Origin: G965205725 sp965205725
GTDB taxonomy: Bacteria > Pseudomonadota > Gammaproteobacteria > Pseudomonadales > Halieaceae
Direction of reading: 5' to 3'
DNA length: 64,000 nt
Assembly (NCBI GenBank): GCA_965205725.1
Contig: OZ242189.1
Span: 1,984,001-2,048,000 of the forward strand
Part shown: positions 34,955-44,424 of the stretch, in pieces
Layout of the letters: every line of letters begins with the position of its first letter
How positions within the stretch are numbered: position 1 is the stretch's first letter
The notes under the pieces: generated by a model
What the model was told of the DNA's origin: nothing
Seen by the model: only the letters and a program-made list of their open reading frames with translations
The model's database searches: none
Translations under genes and position numbers: made by a program

Positions 34955-36250
34955 TTAATACTGAAAGCTGTCTTTTATACGAGCATACAAAGGATACAAT
35001 CTTGTACCTAGCATTGCAGGCCATCGTCTCAATAATGGTTTCGGATTTGTGACCTCAAGGATAGGGTCATTGAAAGTTTCATTCATCATCGCATACGCTG
35101 TTCTCTCGGCCCAGAGAGTTGACATAGCCAGACCTCGGCCATTACACGCTGTAACAGCATAGGCATGAGGCCCTATAGTATAAACACGCGGGAAAAAATC
35201 TGACGTAACCGACGCCCGGCCCAGCCAGCCAAATTCAAGATCAAGAGAACAATCCAGCTCCAGTACTTCACCCAAACGACGCACTATTTGATTTGCAACA
35301 TAACGCCCACCTTCAAGATTTAGAATCGGCAATCCTCCTGAGATTAATCTAAACTCACTATCAAAACGATAAGAAAATAAATTGGCTTGAGTATCTGTCA
35401 TAGCCTGACCAAATTTGAGCAACCCTGCTCGTTGGTTCTCTGGTATAGGTTTGGTTGCCACATGACAAATGGTCATTGGGATAATGCTTTTGTACAGTTT
35501 AGGGGTTAGCTCTCTGGACTGGGCATTAGTACAAATCAACAGCTTTTCAGCAAAAAGGCTTCCCTTATCAGTAGCAAGCTCCCATTTGCCACCAGTATAC
35601 GAATAATCATTTACCGATGTATTAACAAAACAACTCAATCCTTTTTTTAGTGCTGCAGAAACCAGCCCCTGCACAAACTTCACCGGATGCAATGCTCCTC
35701 CTGTTTCAGCCATCCAGGCACCAGCATATCCATTTACGCCCGTATATTTATAAGTTTGCCCGCTATCAAGCATTGATGACTTCGCGCCAAAAGCATTCCA
35801 TACAGTTGCATCCTGCTCCAGTTGTTCCAAAGACTTAGTTGATTTAATTGGCTGAAACCAGCCTTTTTGTCCGCTATCACACTCGATCTGGTACTTGTCA
35901 ATCAGGTCAAAAACCCTGCCCGCAGATTTCGACACTGCATGCACCAGGGCTTCTCCCCGCTCTCCAAACCTTTCGATCACATCGCCTGGCCTTGCCGAGG
36001 TAAAAGTCGGAGTAATATGACCTCCATTACGCCCAGTTGCTCCACTTCCCAATTCACCAGCTTCCAACAATGCAACACGGCAGCCTTGCTCAACCAGTGA
36101 CATTGCTGCGACTGAGCCAGCAATACCACCACCAATAATCGCCACATCAAATTGCTGCCCACATTGGAAATCAACACCTGCTGGCGCATCTCCCGCTGTT
36201 GCAGACCAAAGCGACCTTTCGAAAGAATAAAAAGACGATTTAGCAGCCAT
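34955..36250 (-). CDS. FAD-dependent amine/amino-acid oxidoreductase (DAO, PuuB-like)
   Basis: A 431-residue flavoprotein. The FAD dinucleotide fold FDVAIIGGGIAGSVAAMSL is at about 29-47, then the DAO/PuuB signature LGSGATGRNGGHITPTF at about 65-81, and a late AVTACNGRGLAMS FAD contact. The GA(S/T)GRNGG type oxidises amines such as gamma-glutamylputrescine or N-methyl amino acids to imines. It is 13 bp downstream of the BASS transporter and 21 bp upstream of RidA, an operon order that suggests uptake, oxidation and imine hydrolysis. Confidence 0.9.
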   Translation of the reverse strand: MAAKSSFYSFERSLWSATAGDAPAGVDFQCGQQFDVAIIGGGIAGSVAAMSLVEQGCRVALLEAGELGSGATGRNGGHITPTFTSARPGDVIERFGERGEALVHAVSKSAGRVFDLIDKYQIECDSGQKGWFQPIKSTKSLEQLEQDATVWNAFGAKSSMLDSGQTYKYTGVNGYAGAWMAETGGALHPVKFVQGLVSAALKKGLSCFVNTSVNDYSYTGGKWELATDKGSLFAEKLLICTNAQSRELTPKLYKSIIPMTICHVATKPIPENQRAGLLKFGQAMTDTQANLFSYRFDSEFRLISGGLPILNLEGGRYVANQIVRRLGEVLELDCSLDLEFGWLGRASVTSDFFPRVYTIGPHAYAVTACNGRGLAMSTLWAERTAYAMMNETFNDPILEVTNPKPLLRRWPAMLGTRLYPLYARIKDSFQY

Positions 36251-36263
36251 TTTTAATTTAAGC

Positions 36264-37136
36264 CTAATTCACAGCTTCGGAAGTTTTTTTTCTTCTGAGA
36301 AACAGCACAAAGGATACACAGACAAACATTCCTACTGGTGTATTCAAAATCATAGGAATGGCCATTTCATGGCTATTAAGCAAAGTAATAGCAATAAAAA
36401 TAGCGGTTCCTTCTTGACGGATACTGTGCTCAACACATACAGCAATCGTTTCTTCTTTTGATAATCTACCAATCCTGGAAATGCTATAAGCGACACCGAC
36501 AGCAAGAGCGTTCATAATCACTACGATCATAACAAGCCGATTAATATTTTTAGCGACCACATCCCACTGACTGGCTACGATAAATATAAACGCAATAACC
36601 AAAAACAAGGTCGCTACTTTTTTAATAATCGGCCTAGCCTTAATTGCAAATTCGAGGAATTTTCTACGCGTTAACATACCTAACAATACTGGCAGCAGCG
36701 TAATAAGCGCTATCTTTAAAAATACTGGCAGAACCTCTAACTCAATAACATGAGTATCTCCCACAAAATAATTAACCGCTCCATTAGCTACGAAAGGTAT
36801 AAGGAATACATAAACAATACTCACCATAACCGTCATAGAAACTGATAACGCTAAATCTCCTCCAGCTAAATCAGTCATCAAGTTAGAGAGCATACCTCCC
36901 GGGCACGTTGCCAAGAGCACTATACCAACAGCAAGCAAGGGGCTCGGAGAAAAGTAAATGGCCATCAATACGCCAAGTAAAGGTGTAATTAGCATCATGC
37001 TAATTACACCCATGGTTATGGGGTAACGGCGTATCAGTACGCGTTGAAAATCTTCAAGCTTTAATGACAACCCTATACCGTACATAATAAATGTGAGGGA
37101 TACGGGTAAAACAACATCACCAATAATAGACATCAT
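36264..37136 (-). CDS. BASS-family (bile acid:Na+ symporter-like) transporter
   Basis: A 290-residue polytopic membrane protein. LPVSLTFIMYGIGLSLKLED at about 10-29 and LLAVGIVLLATCPGGMLSN near 70-88 match the BASS core, which moves organic anions such as bile acids, pyruvate or pantoate with Na+. VEHSIRQEGTAIFIAITLLN is the second conserved unwound helix. About nine membrane segments. Presumably brings the substrate of the FAD oxidase across the inner membrane after entry by the TonB receptor. Confidence 0.85.
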   Translation of the reverse strand: MMSIIGDVVLPVSLTFIMYGIGLSLKLEDFQRVLIRRYPITMGVISMMLITPLLGVLMAIYFSPSPLLAVGIVLLATCPGGMLSNLMTDLAGGDLALSVSMTVMVSIVYVFLIPFVANGAVNYFVGDTHVIELEVLPVFLKIALITLLPVLLGMLTRRKFLEFAIKARPIIKKVATLFLVIAFIFIVASQWDVVAKNINRLVMIVVIMNALAVGVAYSISRIGRLSKEETIAVCVEHSIRQEGTAIFIAITLLNSHEMAIPMILNTPVGMFVCVSFVLFLRRKKTSEAVN

Positions 37137-37416
37137 AATAGATACGCTTTTTTCTTTTTCTTAAGTGTAAAAACAGCCTTTACATTGAGCAATTTTGACT
37201 TATAACTGCTTGCTTTGACGACACCTGGGGTATGCAACCATGCAAGAGCCTAGAGTCAGTGCTAAGCACTTCTGATTGATATAACTTGCCACCAATACTT
37301 TGAACCCAGCCAACAATATCTCGATGCCTTTTTTATTCCCAAGCCCTATGTACTTCATATTTATTACCCTCTAGACATCAGCGGCTTAAACACAACCTTT
37401 AGTTTGCGGAGTTCTA

Positions 37417-38587
37417 GTGTAGTGTATTAAACTAATTATTGATTTGAGAGTGCATGTCTTGCCCGGCCCACTTTCTCCAGAATCTCTCCCGCAGACTTTG
37501 TCCAAACAAATGGCTTTTTATCTTCATTGTGTCTCTCAATAAAATCCATGATAGTCTCTTCCAACTGTTGTACTGATGTGAATACACCACGACGCAGCCG
37601 CCTTTCTGTCAACAATCCAAAAAATCTCTCCACCAGATTTAGCCACGAAGAACTCGTTGGAATAAAGTGTAAGTGAACTCTCTTATGACGCTTAATCCAG
37701 TTCTTCACTGTTTCGTGTTTGTGCGTCGCATAGTTGTCAACGATAAGGTGAAGGTCTAACTCTTTGGGTGTTTGTTTCTCCACAGTCTTCAGAAACGCCA
37801 AAAACTCCTGGTGCCGGTGACGCTTCTTACACTCACCGATAATATCACCCGTCAGGGTGTTCAGTGCCGCAAACAAGGTGCTTGTACCATGACGCTTATA
37901 GTCGTGAGTCATGGTTCCGGCGCGTCCTGGCTTCATCGGCAATCCCGGCTGCGACCTATCCAGCGCTTGAATGGAACTCTTCTCGTCAACACAGAAAACA
38001 ACGGCATTCTCTGGCGGCGATACATACAAGCCAACGACATCGCGTAGCTTGTCTTCAAAGGCAGGGTCGCTGCTCACCTTGAATCGGGCAACCAGGTGTG
38101 GCTTCAAACCAACTTCTCGCCACACTCTGTTTATAAAGGAGTGATTAATTCCCATCACTTTTGCCAAACCTCGGGTCGTCCAGTGGGTGCCATCCTTGGG
38201 TTTTTCCTGCGTGGTTATCTTGATGACTTTCGAACGCAGCTTTGCCTGGTCCGCAGAATTCTTGCCGCCGTGATTAGCCCCTCTGGGTAAATCTTTCTCT
38301 ATCCCCTTAAGCCCTCTCTCGAAAAAACGATTGCGCCACCGGCCCACTTTGTTGGCATCAATTTCCAGCTCTTCAGCAATCTTGTAGTTGGGAATATTTT
38401 TTGCAGCGAGCAGAATGATCCTTGAGCGCTCTACCAATCGTACCGGTGTCGTTTTGCTCCTAACCTGTTTTTCCAACTGCTTTTTCTCTTGCGCTGATAA
38501 AGTGATGTCTATTTGGGCGGGCATTGGCTTCAAATGGGTAGTGAATGAAGCACTTTATATAACATGAATCAGTTCAATACACTACAC
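37417..38587 (-). mobile_element. IS630-family element, 1171 bp
   Basis: Inverted ends GTGTAGTGTATT(A/G)AACT at both sides, each bordered by the TA target dinucleotide (37415-37416 and 38588-38589) expected for IS630/Tc1. The transposase is full length. It has landed at the very 3' end of the kynureninase-like gene and separates it from the BASS gene. Confidence 0.92.
37436..38533 (-). CDS. IS630-family transposase
   Basis: A 365-residue transposase in one frame. An HTH (KIAEELEIDANKVGRWRNRF) is at about 51-70, HWTTRGLAKVMGINHSFINR at about 118-137, and the DDE catalytic residues are in VVFCVDEKSSIQALDRSQ (Asp), LHLIVDNYATHKHE (Asp) and SSWLNLVERFFGLL (Glu). Complete and plausibly active. 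It is not the same type as the IS630 remnant at 10.8 kb. Confidence 0.95.
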   Translation of the reverse strand: MKPMPAQIDITLSAQEKKQLEKQVRSKTTPVRLVERSRIILLAAKNIPNYKIAEELEIDANKVGRWRNRFFERGLKGIEKDLPRGANHGGKNSADQAKLRSKVIKITTQEKPKDGTHWTTRGLAKVMGINHSFINRVWREVGLKPHLVARFKVSSDPAFEDKLRDVVGLYVSPPENAVVFCVDEKSSIQALDRSQPGLPMKPGRAGTMTHDYKRHGTSTLFAALNTLTGDIIGECKKRHRHQEFLAFLKTVEKQTPKELDLHLIVDNYATHKHETVKNWIKRHKRVHLHFIPTSSSWLNLVERFFGLLTERRLRRGVFTSVQQLEETIMDFIERHNEDKKPFVWTKSAGEILEKVGRARHALSNQ

Positions 38588-39745
38588 TAGTAACTGGCAC
38601 TCCTCCAAACTTTTTTCCATCAAAGAAAAAAACCTCTCAAGTCCTGAAGTTGAACTTGTTATTCCTGGTGACAACCTAAGAATAGATGAGCGGTTATCAA
38701 CAAATACATTGCACTCTTTAAGTCGATTAACAAGTGCAGAAAGGTCGATGGCATCTGACATACGTACCATTACACTGCCCCCTCTGTTGTCCGAAGCCAA
38801 AGGTGTAACAATTTCCAGACCATGCTGCTCAAACCAATCAATCATCTGACCTGATATCAAACGATTATGACCATAGATATTTTCCATACCGGTCTCTTTA
38901 TGCCAACGCAAGCCAGGCAACGCAGCTGCATAAGGCCAATAAGACGGTGTACCATTTAAGAAACGCCTACCACCATTTGCCACATCAAAAGTATTTAGGT
39001 CCCAATCAAATGGGTTTTCCTGACCATACCAACCACGAAATTCCGGGTAGCATTTTTCTATATAGTTTGATGACGTATAAATAATACCCGCACCAGGACC
39101 GCCACATACCCACTTGAGAGATGTAGACAAGGCAAAATCCACCCCGGATTTTTGAGCATCAAAAGGAATGATACCCACGCCCTGAGTAATATCAGCACAA
39201 ACAACTGTCGACATCTCTTGAGCATGAGCAACCATCTTTTCCAGGTTTTGGCGCGCCGATGTCGTTGAACTAACCCATGTGAGCAATGCAAACCCTACAT
39301 CTTCTGTCCAGGCTGACAATATTTCATCCTCACTCACCGGATAGCGCGTACCTTTTTCACCCACACATAACAACTCATACCCATAGCGGTCTTTTAAACC
39401 ATCCAGTAGAAAGTAAAGACTAGGGAAACAATCAGCTGCGATTAATAACTTTTTATTTTTCAAAACAGAGTCAGGCAATGAACTAATAACGCTCATTAAT
39501 CCCGAGGTGACGTTTTCTGATGGTGCAAGATTTGATGCTGATGCGTTAAGTAAATGCGCCCAATGCTCCAAATACTCCTGATATATCTTCTCAGCATAAG
39601 CCCACTGCCCACTTACCGGATCAACCCACGCTTGCCCAAACGCTGCCATTTCACTGGTCAACAGCTCTTTTTGCCCGGGGTATATGCCCACAGCGTGGTT
39701 ATAAAAATAGCCATCAAGATTGGAATTATTATCTTTCATTAACAT
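38582..39745 (-). CDS. kynureninase-like PLP enzyme (class V aminotransferase fold), 3' end altered by IS
   Basis: A 387-residue fold-type I PLP protein. VVCADITQGVGIIPFDAQ contains the PLP aspartate at about 190, and the lysine is in STSLKWVCGGPGAGIIYT at about 211-228, which with GWYGQENPFDWD resembles kynureninase (carbon-carbon cleavage of kynurenine or related 3-oxo amino acids). Starts MLM-KDN; the third codon ATG is an equal choice. The last Val and the TAG stop come from the IS630 end, so a few native residues are lost. Clustered with the TonB receptor and the BASS, FAD oxidase and RidA genes. Confidence 0.82.
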   Translation of the reverse strand: MLMKDNNSNLDGYFYNHAVGIYPGQKELLTSEMAAFGQAWVDPVSGQWAYAEKIYQEYLEHWAHLLNASASNLAPSENVTSGLMSVISSLPDSVLKNKKLLIAADCFPSLYFLLDGLKDRYGYELLCVGEKGTRYPVSEDEILSAWTEDVGFALLTWVSSTTSARQNLEKMVAHAQEMSTVVCADITQGVGIIPFDAQKSGVDFALSTSLKWVCGGPGAGIIYTSSNYIEKCYPEFRGWYGQENPFDWDLNTFDVANGGRRFLNGTPSYWPYAAALPGLRWHKETGMENIYGHNRLISGQMIDWFEQHGLEIVTPLASDNRGGSVMVRMSDAIDLSALVNRLKECNVFVDNRSSILRLSPGITSSTSGLERFFSLMEKSLEECQLLV

Positions 39746-40043
39746 CTAGCCCTGTCTATGTTTTTCATATTTTTCGTTTAAAATCATCTATCTTTAAATT
39801 GGATACAATAATATTTTCAATGTTGAAAATTCATTGCCTCAGGCCAAGTTCACCATCAAAATCAGTCATGATTAACTCCAATAGTCATTGAAATTTATAA
39901 ACAAGATTGCACATAAGCACAGAGTCCATTTACTTCATATTTTGTAGACCGGCACAAATTGGAGAATGCCTTCACGCCCAAAACCTGGAATATCCGTAGA
40001 TATACTCACGATTAAATTCAACAAGGCAAATCTCATAATTATT

Positions 40044-40070
40044 GTTGTGCGAGCAAGGACTTCGCACAAC
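40044..40070. other. stem-loop GTTGTGCGA...TCGCACAAC
   Basis: A perfect 9-bp inverted repeat with a 9-base loop in the 475-bp gap between the receptor and kynureninase-like genes (39746-40220). Not followed by a clear T-run on the minus strand; could be a processing, attenuation or operator site. The rest of the gap shows no gene. Confidence 0.5.
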
Positions 40071-40130
40071 ATATAAGTTTTAGTTGCCGCTTGAAGAATA
40101 CAAGCTCAGTAGACAGTCGATCAAATAGCA

Positions 40131-40158
40131 GCGCACTGCCCTTGTTTGGACAGTGCGC
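40131..40158 (-). terminator. hairpin downstream of the TonB receptor gene
   Basis: GCGCACTGCCC...GGACAGTGCGC forms an 8-bp stem extended by imperfect pairs, 63 bp past the receptor stop. The run after it on the minus strand (GCTATTTGATC) is only weakly U-rich, so it may attenuate or stabilise rather than fully terminate. Confidence 0.45.
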
Positions 40159-40220
40159 CATGAAAGAAACAACCTTACCCTGTTGGGGTAACAGAACAGA
40201 AACCCCAACGAATGTTATAA

Positions 40221-42488
40221 TTAACGGTTGTATCCTATACTAATGCCAAATAAGCGTGGCGCTCCATAGTGTATTCTTCCGGGCAGAAAACTTGAGCCTG
40301 GTCCAAATACTTCTGAGCGATACAATTTATCACCCGCATTTTGAATCCAGCCGGCTATTTCCCAACGATCATCTTGAGATTTAACGCCAAAACGTAAATT
40401 GACTAACGTGTAAGCATCTGATGCTGCTCCAGGGTGGTTAGGCAATATAAATTGAGTGTCGTCAGTATAGTTCACGTCGATTTGCGCAAAGGGACGAAAA
40501 TCGGAAAAAACCGTTGCACTCGAATCATATCTCGCTATTCCATTAAAGGATATTTCAGGGCTATGGGCTGGGGTTAGGCCTTCGTGGATACCGGATACGA
40601 TTTCTGCATCCATCCAGTTAAAGCCAAGCATAAAAGACAGCTCATCGGTAGGCACCCAGGCAATTTCAGATTCTAATCCTGTAATTTCAGCATCGCCTGA
40701 ATTACTTAGCACAATAACGCGGATACCAGCTCGATCAATCGCTGTGCTCGCCTGAAAGTCCTGCCAGTCATAATGATAAAGGGCTGAATTAAACCGCAAG
40801 CGACCATCAGCAAGTGTCGATTTAAAGCCTGCTTCATAGGCCCACAATGTTTCTGGCTCGTACGGTGCCAGGTCAGCTGGATTAAATGAAATCTCTGCAG
40901 GGAAACCGCCTCCTTTAAAGCCACGGTTAACACTGGCATAAAACAACACATCATCAGATACGATATAGTCGATTCCCAACTTTCCACTGACTTCTGAGGT
41001 ACTTATTGCTCCATTAAATGCAGGCACTGGAGTAGGACCGCCCCCAGCAAGCGTACCGCCATAATTTAACTCTCTATCTTCTTTGGTATAACGGAGACCA
41101 CTGATCAAACGCCAATCATCACCAAGACTCCATTCAGCCTGAGCAAACAGCGCCTTATTTTCAGTATCCTGTGTAAAACTTGAATTAAACAAACCTGAAA
41201 ATGATGCATGATCACGGAAATTAAAATCAACAGAGTCAAAATTTTCGTCCTTACCGTAGTAAGCACCTACCATCCATTTTAAGTCTCCCCATGATTCGTC
41301 AGAAGCTAAACGCAATTCCTGAGAAACACTTTCGATTTGCATGATTCTGAAGTTATCGCTAATAACAAAAGGAGAGCCACCCTGATCTGTACCCATTTCT
41401 CGATCAAAATCACGATAACCTGTTACCGATGTTAATGTCATTCTGTCAAAGTGGAAATTTAATGTCGCAGCAACACCCAAAGAATCAGCATCAATCTCAT
41501 TACCATAACTAAAGCTGGCACCGACTGTTCTCGGGCCGTCCTGGTCCTGAACAGCCTGCACTTCACCAATGGCATTACCACCCACAGCGTCGCGCTGTTG
41601 TGCAAATGAAGCACATTCAAACTCATTCCGGATACCCGCACTACTATCCCCAAATGAGCAAAGCCCAGGACTACCATCTGCGAATAAATTTCCTGCATGC
41701 TCGAAAGCCAACACTTCTGAGTTATCCTCTCCATACTCAACCAAAAAAAGCCCATCAAATTGTTCATTTGGCTCCCATAACAACGAAGCGCGAAGTGACT
41801 TTCTGTCTACCTCACCATTATCTTCGTCCACACCAGCACCACTAGTAGGGCCCAACCTTAAAGTTTGCCAGCCATCACGCTGATTGATACTGACAGCAAG
41901 GCGACCCGCCAGGGTATCTGTCAAGCCACCGCCTATAGCGCCTTCAAACTCCATTCTACTCAGCTCTCCAAGACCAAGCTGCCCTTGCAAATCAAATTCG
42001 TGGCTGGGCTTATTTGCAATGAATTTAATAGCTCCACCTGTCGTATTCCGACCATAGAGTGTTCCCTGCGGTCCTTTCAGAACCTCCACTCGCTCTATAT
42101 CAAAAATCTGAAAACCCAACATGATGTGCGAGGCTAACGCAACACCGTCAAGATAAGGCGTTACCGAGGGATTCTGGTTACTAACCACATCATTCATCCC
42201 TATGCCACGTAGTGTGAAAATGGGATCAGATTCCACGACTGAACTCGCATTCATTTGCAAGCCCGGCGTAAAAGCAGCAATATCTCGAGGCCGCCTGATA
42301 CCCAAATCTTTTATTAACTCACCACTATATGCTGTGATTGACACAGACACATCTTGAGCGCTTTGCTCTCGCTTTTGCGCTGTAACCAAAATTTCTTCAA
42401 GCAGTGAAGATTGCGCCATCACTGGAACTACCGAAATAAACAGCAGAGCACACAAGGAACTTACGACAATACGTTGATAATCTTTCAT
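40221..42488 (-). CDS. TonB-dependent outer-membrane receptor of the amine/amino-acid cluster
   Basis: A 755-residue outer-membrane importer. The signal peptide ends near residue 25 (VMA-QSS). LEEILVTAQKREQSAQDVSV at about 30-49 is the plug start, VEVLKGPQGTLYGRNTTGG at about 133-151, and the barrel end is PRLFGISIGYNR. It has a DxDN-type loop and low GC like the four genes that follow on the same strand, and is likely co-inherited with them. Probable first step of uptake for the substrate handled by the FAD oxidase and PLP enzyme. Confidence 0.92.
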   Translation of the reverse strand: MKDYQRIVVSSLCALLFISVVPVMAQSSLLEEILVTAQKREQSAQDVSVSITAYSGELIKDLGIRRPRDIAAFTPGLQMNASSVVESDPIFTLRGIGMNDVVSNQNPSVTPYLDGVALASHIMLGFQIFDIERVEVLKGPQGTLYGRNTTGGAIKFIANKPSHEFDLQGQLGLGELSRMEFEGAIGGGLTDTLAGRLAVSINQRDGWQTLRLGPTSGAGVDEDNGEVDRKSLRASLLWEPNEQFDGLFLVEYGEDNSEVLAFEHAGNLFADGSPGLCSFGDSSAGIRNEFECASFAQQRDAVGGNAIGEVQAVQDQDGPRTVGASFSYGNEIDADSLGVAATLNFHFDRMTLTSVTGYRDFDREMGTDQGGSPFVISDNFRIMQIESVSQELRLASDESWGDLKWMVGAYYGKDENFDSVDFNFRDHASFSGLFNSSFTQDTENKALFAQAEWSLGDDWRLISGLRYTKEDRELNYGGTLAGGGPTPVPAFNGAISTSEVSGKLGIDYIVSDDVLFYASVNRGFKGGGFPAEISFNPADLAPYEPETLWAYEAGFKSTLADGRLRFNSALYHYDWQDFQASTAIDRAGIRVIVLSNSGDAEITGLESEIAWVPTDELSFMLGFNWMDAEIVSGIHEGLTPAHSPEISFNGIARYDSSATVFSDFRPFAQIDVNYTDDTQFILPNHPGAASDAYTLVNLRFGVKSQDDRWEIAGWIQNAGDKLYRSEVFGPGSSFLPGRIHYGAPRLFGISIGYNR

Positions 42489-42591
42489 CTCTAATTACAC
42501 TCCCCTCTAAATAACGAGTTTATTTCTATTTTATTACAAATATTTATCATGCCGATTTGGCAGATACCGCAAATATTGGATAGAAGGATAT

Positions 42592-42732
42592 ATGAAATTA
42601 GTACTTTGTGCTAATTTTTTCCCAAAAAAATCACGCTTAATTAGCCCGCTAAAAAATCTTATCGGTAGATTTGATCAATTTAGAGAAGTATTCGATGATC
42701 CAGAAAATCAAAGATTATGTGCTTTCAAGTAA
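42592..42732 (+). CDS. small unknown ORF (46 residues)
   Basis: ATG 42592 has an excellent ribosome site (AGAAGGA, 5-6 bases upstream). The peptide MKLVLCANFFPKKSRLISPL continues to LIGRFDQFREVFDD and stops at 42732. Basic first half, acidic second half; no family recognised. It lies divergently upstream of the TonB receptor gene, beside IS30 debris, so it may be a real small gene or the head of a broken one. Confidence 0.4.
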   Translation: MKLVLCANFFPKKSRLISPLKNLIGRFDQFREVFDDPENQRLCAFK

Positions 42733-42770
42733 TAAGTGCAATTCAGTTATGCAACTTGTAAATCCACTCG

Positions 42771-42873
42771 CTACCCCTTAAACAATTCATTGGGGGATTT
42801 GCAGCCCCGTGTTTTCCTGGATCGGTTGTTTAGTCGATCCATTACCCATTGAACTTGTGCATCATTTTTTTTC
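42771..42873 (-). pseudogene. IS30-family transposase C-terminal fragment
   Basis: Minus-strand AQVQWVMDRLNNRSRKTRGC then KSPNELFKG and stop, the standard IS30 transposase ending (RLNxRPRKxxGxxxPxExF). Nothing else of the element remains next to it. Confidence 0.8.
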
Positions 42874-42925
42874 AAAATGAGAAGCGCTGATTTCCCTCAT
42901 GGTTCTTCAAAAGAAGGAGTATTTC

Positions 42926-43328
42926 TTACTCCTCGACAGCAGCAGCACGGGCCGCTGTAATACGTTCGAACTCTGCAACTTCTGCTATCACGTATGCCAA
43001 GTGATGATTCGTGTCAATTGCAATCCATTGACCGGCGTTACCTTTAAACTCCTTGTTGCTGCAACGAAGAATCTCACTATCACCCCAGCTGAACTTAGCA
43101 CCTAGGTAGTGCCCGGAATTTATGATTTTCTGCGCGAGCTCCCACATCTGCTCACCCTTCGGAGGCTTGCTAATAGACTGTCCCCGCGCAATAAAATATT
43201 CTTTATCAATCGTGTGCCGAATCTTTCTGTTTATGTGTTTACTCTGTACACCTTCATTTGTGTTAGGGCCACGGACACCGTAGTCACCAAAGCAAATTGA
43301 AAACCGAGTAAAACTATTAAAAACAAAT
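42926..43328 (-). pseudogene. C-terminal part of a beta-family (T4-beta-protein-like) gene, 5' lost
   Basis: The open frame runs about 130 codons without a plausible start, from SICFGDYGVRGPNTNEGVQ through IRHTIDKEYFIARGQ, MWELAQKIINSGHYLGAKFS, WGDSEILRCS and AGQWIAIDTNHHLAYVIAEV. This order (FGDYG, strand, R-EYFI-RG, FSWGD-I-RC, WI-I--N-H) matches the C-terminal half of the 'beta family protein' group often found in phage-related and defence islands. A stop codon precedes it at about 43.34 kb. The family assignment is from memory of the motif order and is tentative. Confidence 0.5.
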
Positions 43329-43389
43329 AGTTATCCATTGATTCAATACCGGCCCCGCCATCTACACGAAGGTATTGATCCTGGAATAG

Positions 43390-44361
43390 CTAGTCTGTCA
43401 ACATTTCGCTCAGCAGAAACACGGCCATCGCGTATTTAGTGCGAGGATTGTAGCGACTAATCACGTAGAAATTGTTTAAGCACAACCACAACTTGTCGCC
43501 GTCTTCATCGTTGAAGCGCACAATACGCGCAGGGGTATCGGCGTCGGCTTCATACTCAAATTTGAAGCCTGCGGCGCGCACCGCCGCGATGCTGGAAGTG
43601 GGTTTAATGCCGTTGTCAACCAGGGAAAAATCTGCCTGATTGTCGGCTGTGGCGGGGAACGCAACTGCCTCTCCGGGAGCCCAGCCATGACTCTGGAAAT
43701 AATTGGCGACACTCGCTATCGCATCTTCTACCGCGAACAGATCAACCGTTCCGTTTTGATCATAATCGACTGCCAATTTTCGATAGTTGGAAGGCATAAA
43801 CTGGGACATTCCCAACGCACCCGCGTAGGAACCGAGCATATCCTGAGCCGCCCAGCCCTGCTCACGGCACAACACCAGGTACTCGATCAGCTCGGAGGTA
43901 AAAAACTTCGACCGGGAGGGGTGTTCAAACGCCAGTGTGGCGAGGGCATTTAGCACATTTGCCTTTCCGGTATAGCTGCCGTAATTTGTCTCGACGCCAA
44001 TTATTGCGGTAACAATTTCTTTCGGCACGCCATAGATTTGTTCCACACGTTGAAGAACTTCAGCGTGCTCTTTCAGAAACGCACGGCCTGCTTTAATTCT
44101 CCAGTCAGAAAGAAAACCGTCTCGATATGCAGTCCATGTTCTGGTTTTCTCTGCAGCATTGGCCATGCTATCCAGGATTTTTTGTTCGGTGCTGGCGTGC
44201 GATAACAATTCATTTGCTTGCTCAGGGGAGAATCCGTGTTCTTCCACAAGTGTAGCAACAACCGCTGGAGCTTGCGGATGCTGGCTATAGTCGGCGAGCG
44301 TTAGCGCAGAATGACTAACGAGCAGCGCGAAGAAAATCGATAGAAAGCGCGTTGGTGGCAT
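43390..44361 (-). CDS. mltB: lytic murein transglycosylase B
   Basis: A 323-residue periplasmic glycan-strand cleaving enzyme. The signal peptide MPPTRFLSIFFALLVSHSAL ends near ALTLA-DYS (no lipobox Cys, so a soluble form). The catalytic Glu is in AIIGVETNYGSYTGK at about 115-129, then LGSYAGALGMSQFMPSNYRK near 180-199 and DYDQNGTVDLFAVEDAIASV. Length is usual for MltB/SltB. Monocistronic or distal to the mnmH-selD-DUF1653 genes (63 bp gap). Confidence 0.94.
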   Translation of the reverse strand: MPPTRFLSIFFALLVSHSALTLADYSQHPQAPAVVATLVEEHGFSPEQANELLSHASTEQKILDSMANAAEKTRTWTAYRDGFLSDWRIKAGRAFLKEHAEVLQRVEQIYGVPKEIVTAIIGVETNYGSYTGKANVLNALATLAFEHPSRSKFFTSELIEYLVLCREQGWAAQDMLGSYAGALGMSQFMPSNYRKLAVDYDQNGTVDLFAVEDAIASVANYFQSHGWAPGEAVAFPATADNQADFSLVDNGIKPTSSIAAVRAAGFKFEYEADADTPARIVRFNDEDGDKLWLCLNNFYVISRYNPRTKYAMAVFLLSEMLTD

Positions 44362-44424
44362 GTGTATCCTCGGGGTAAAAAGAACTACTGCATTGGACAG
44401 TGGTATGTGCTTTTGGTGCCGAGA

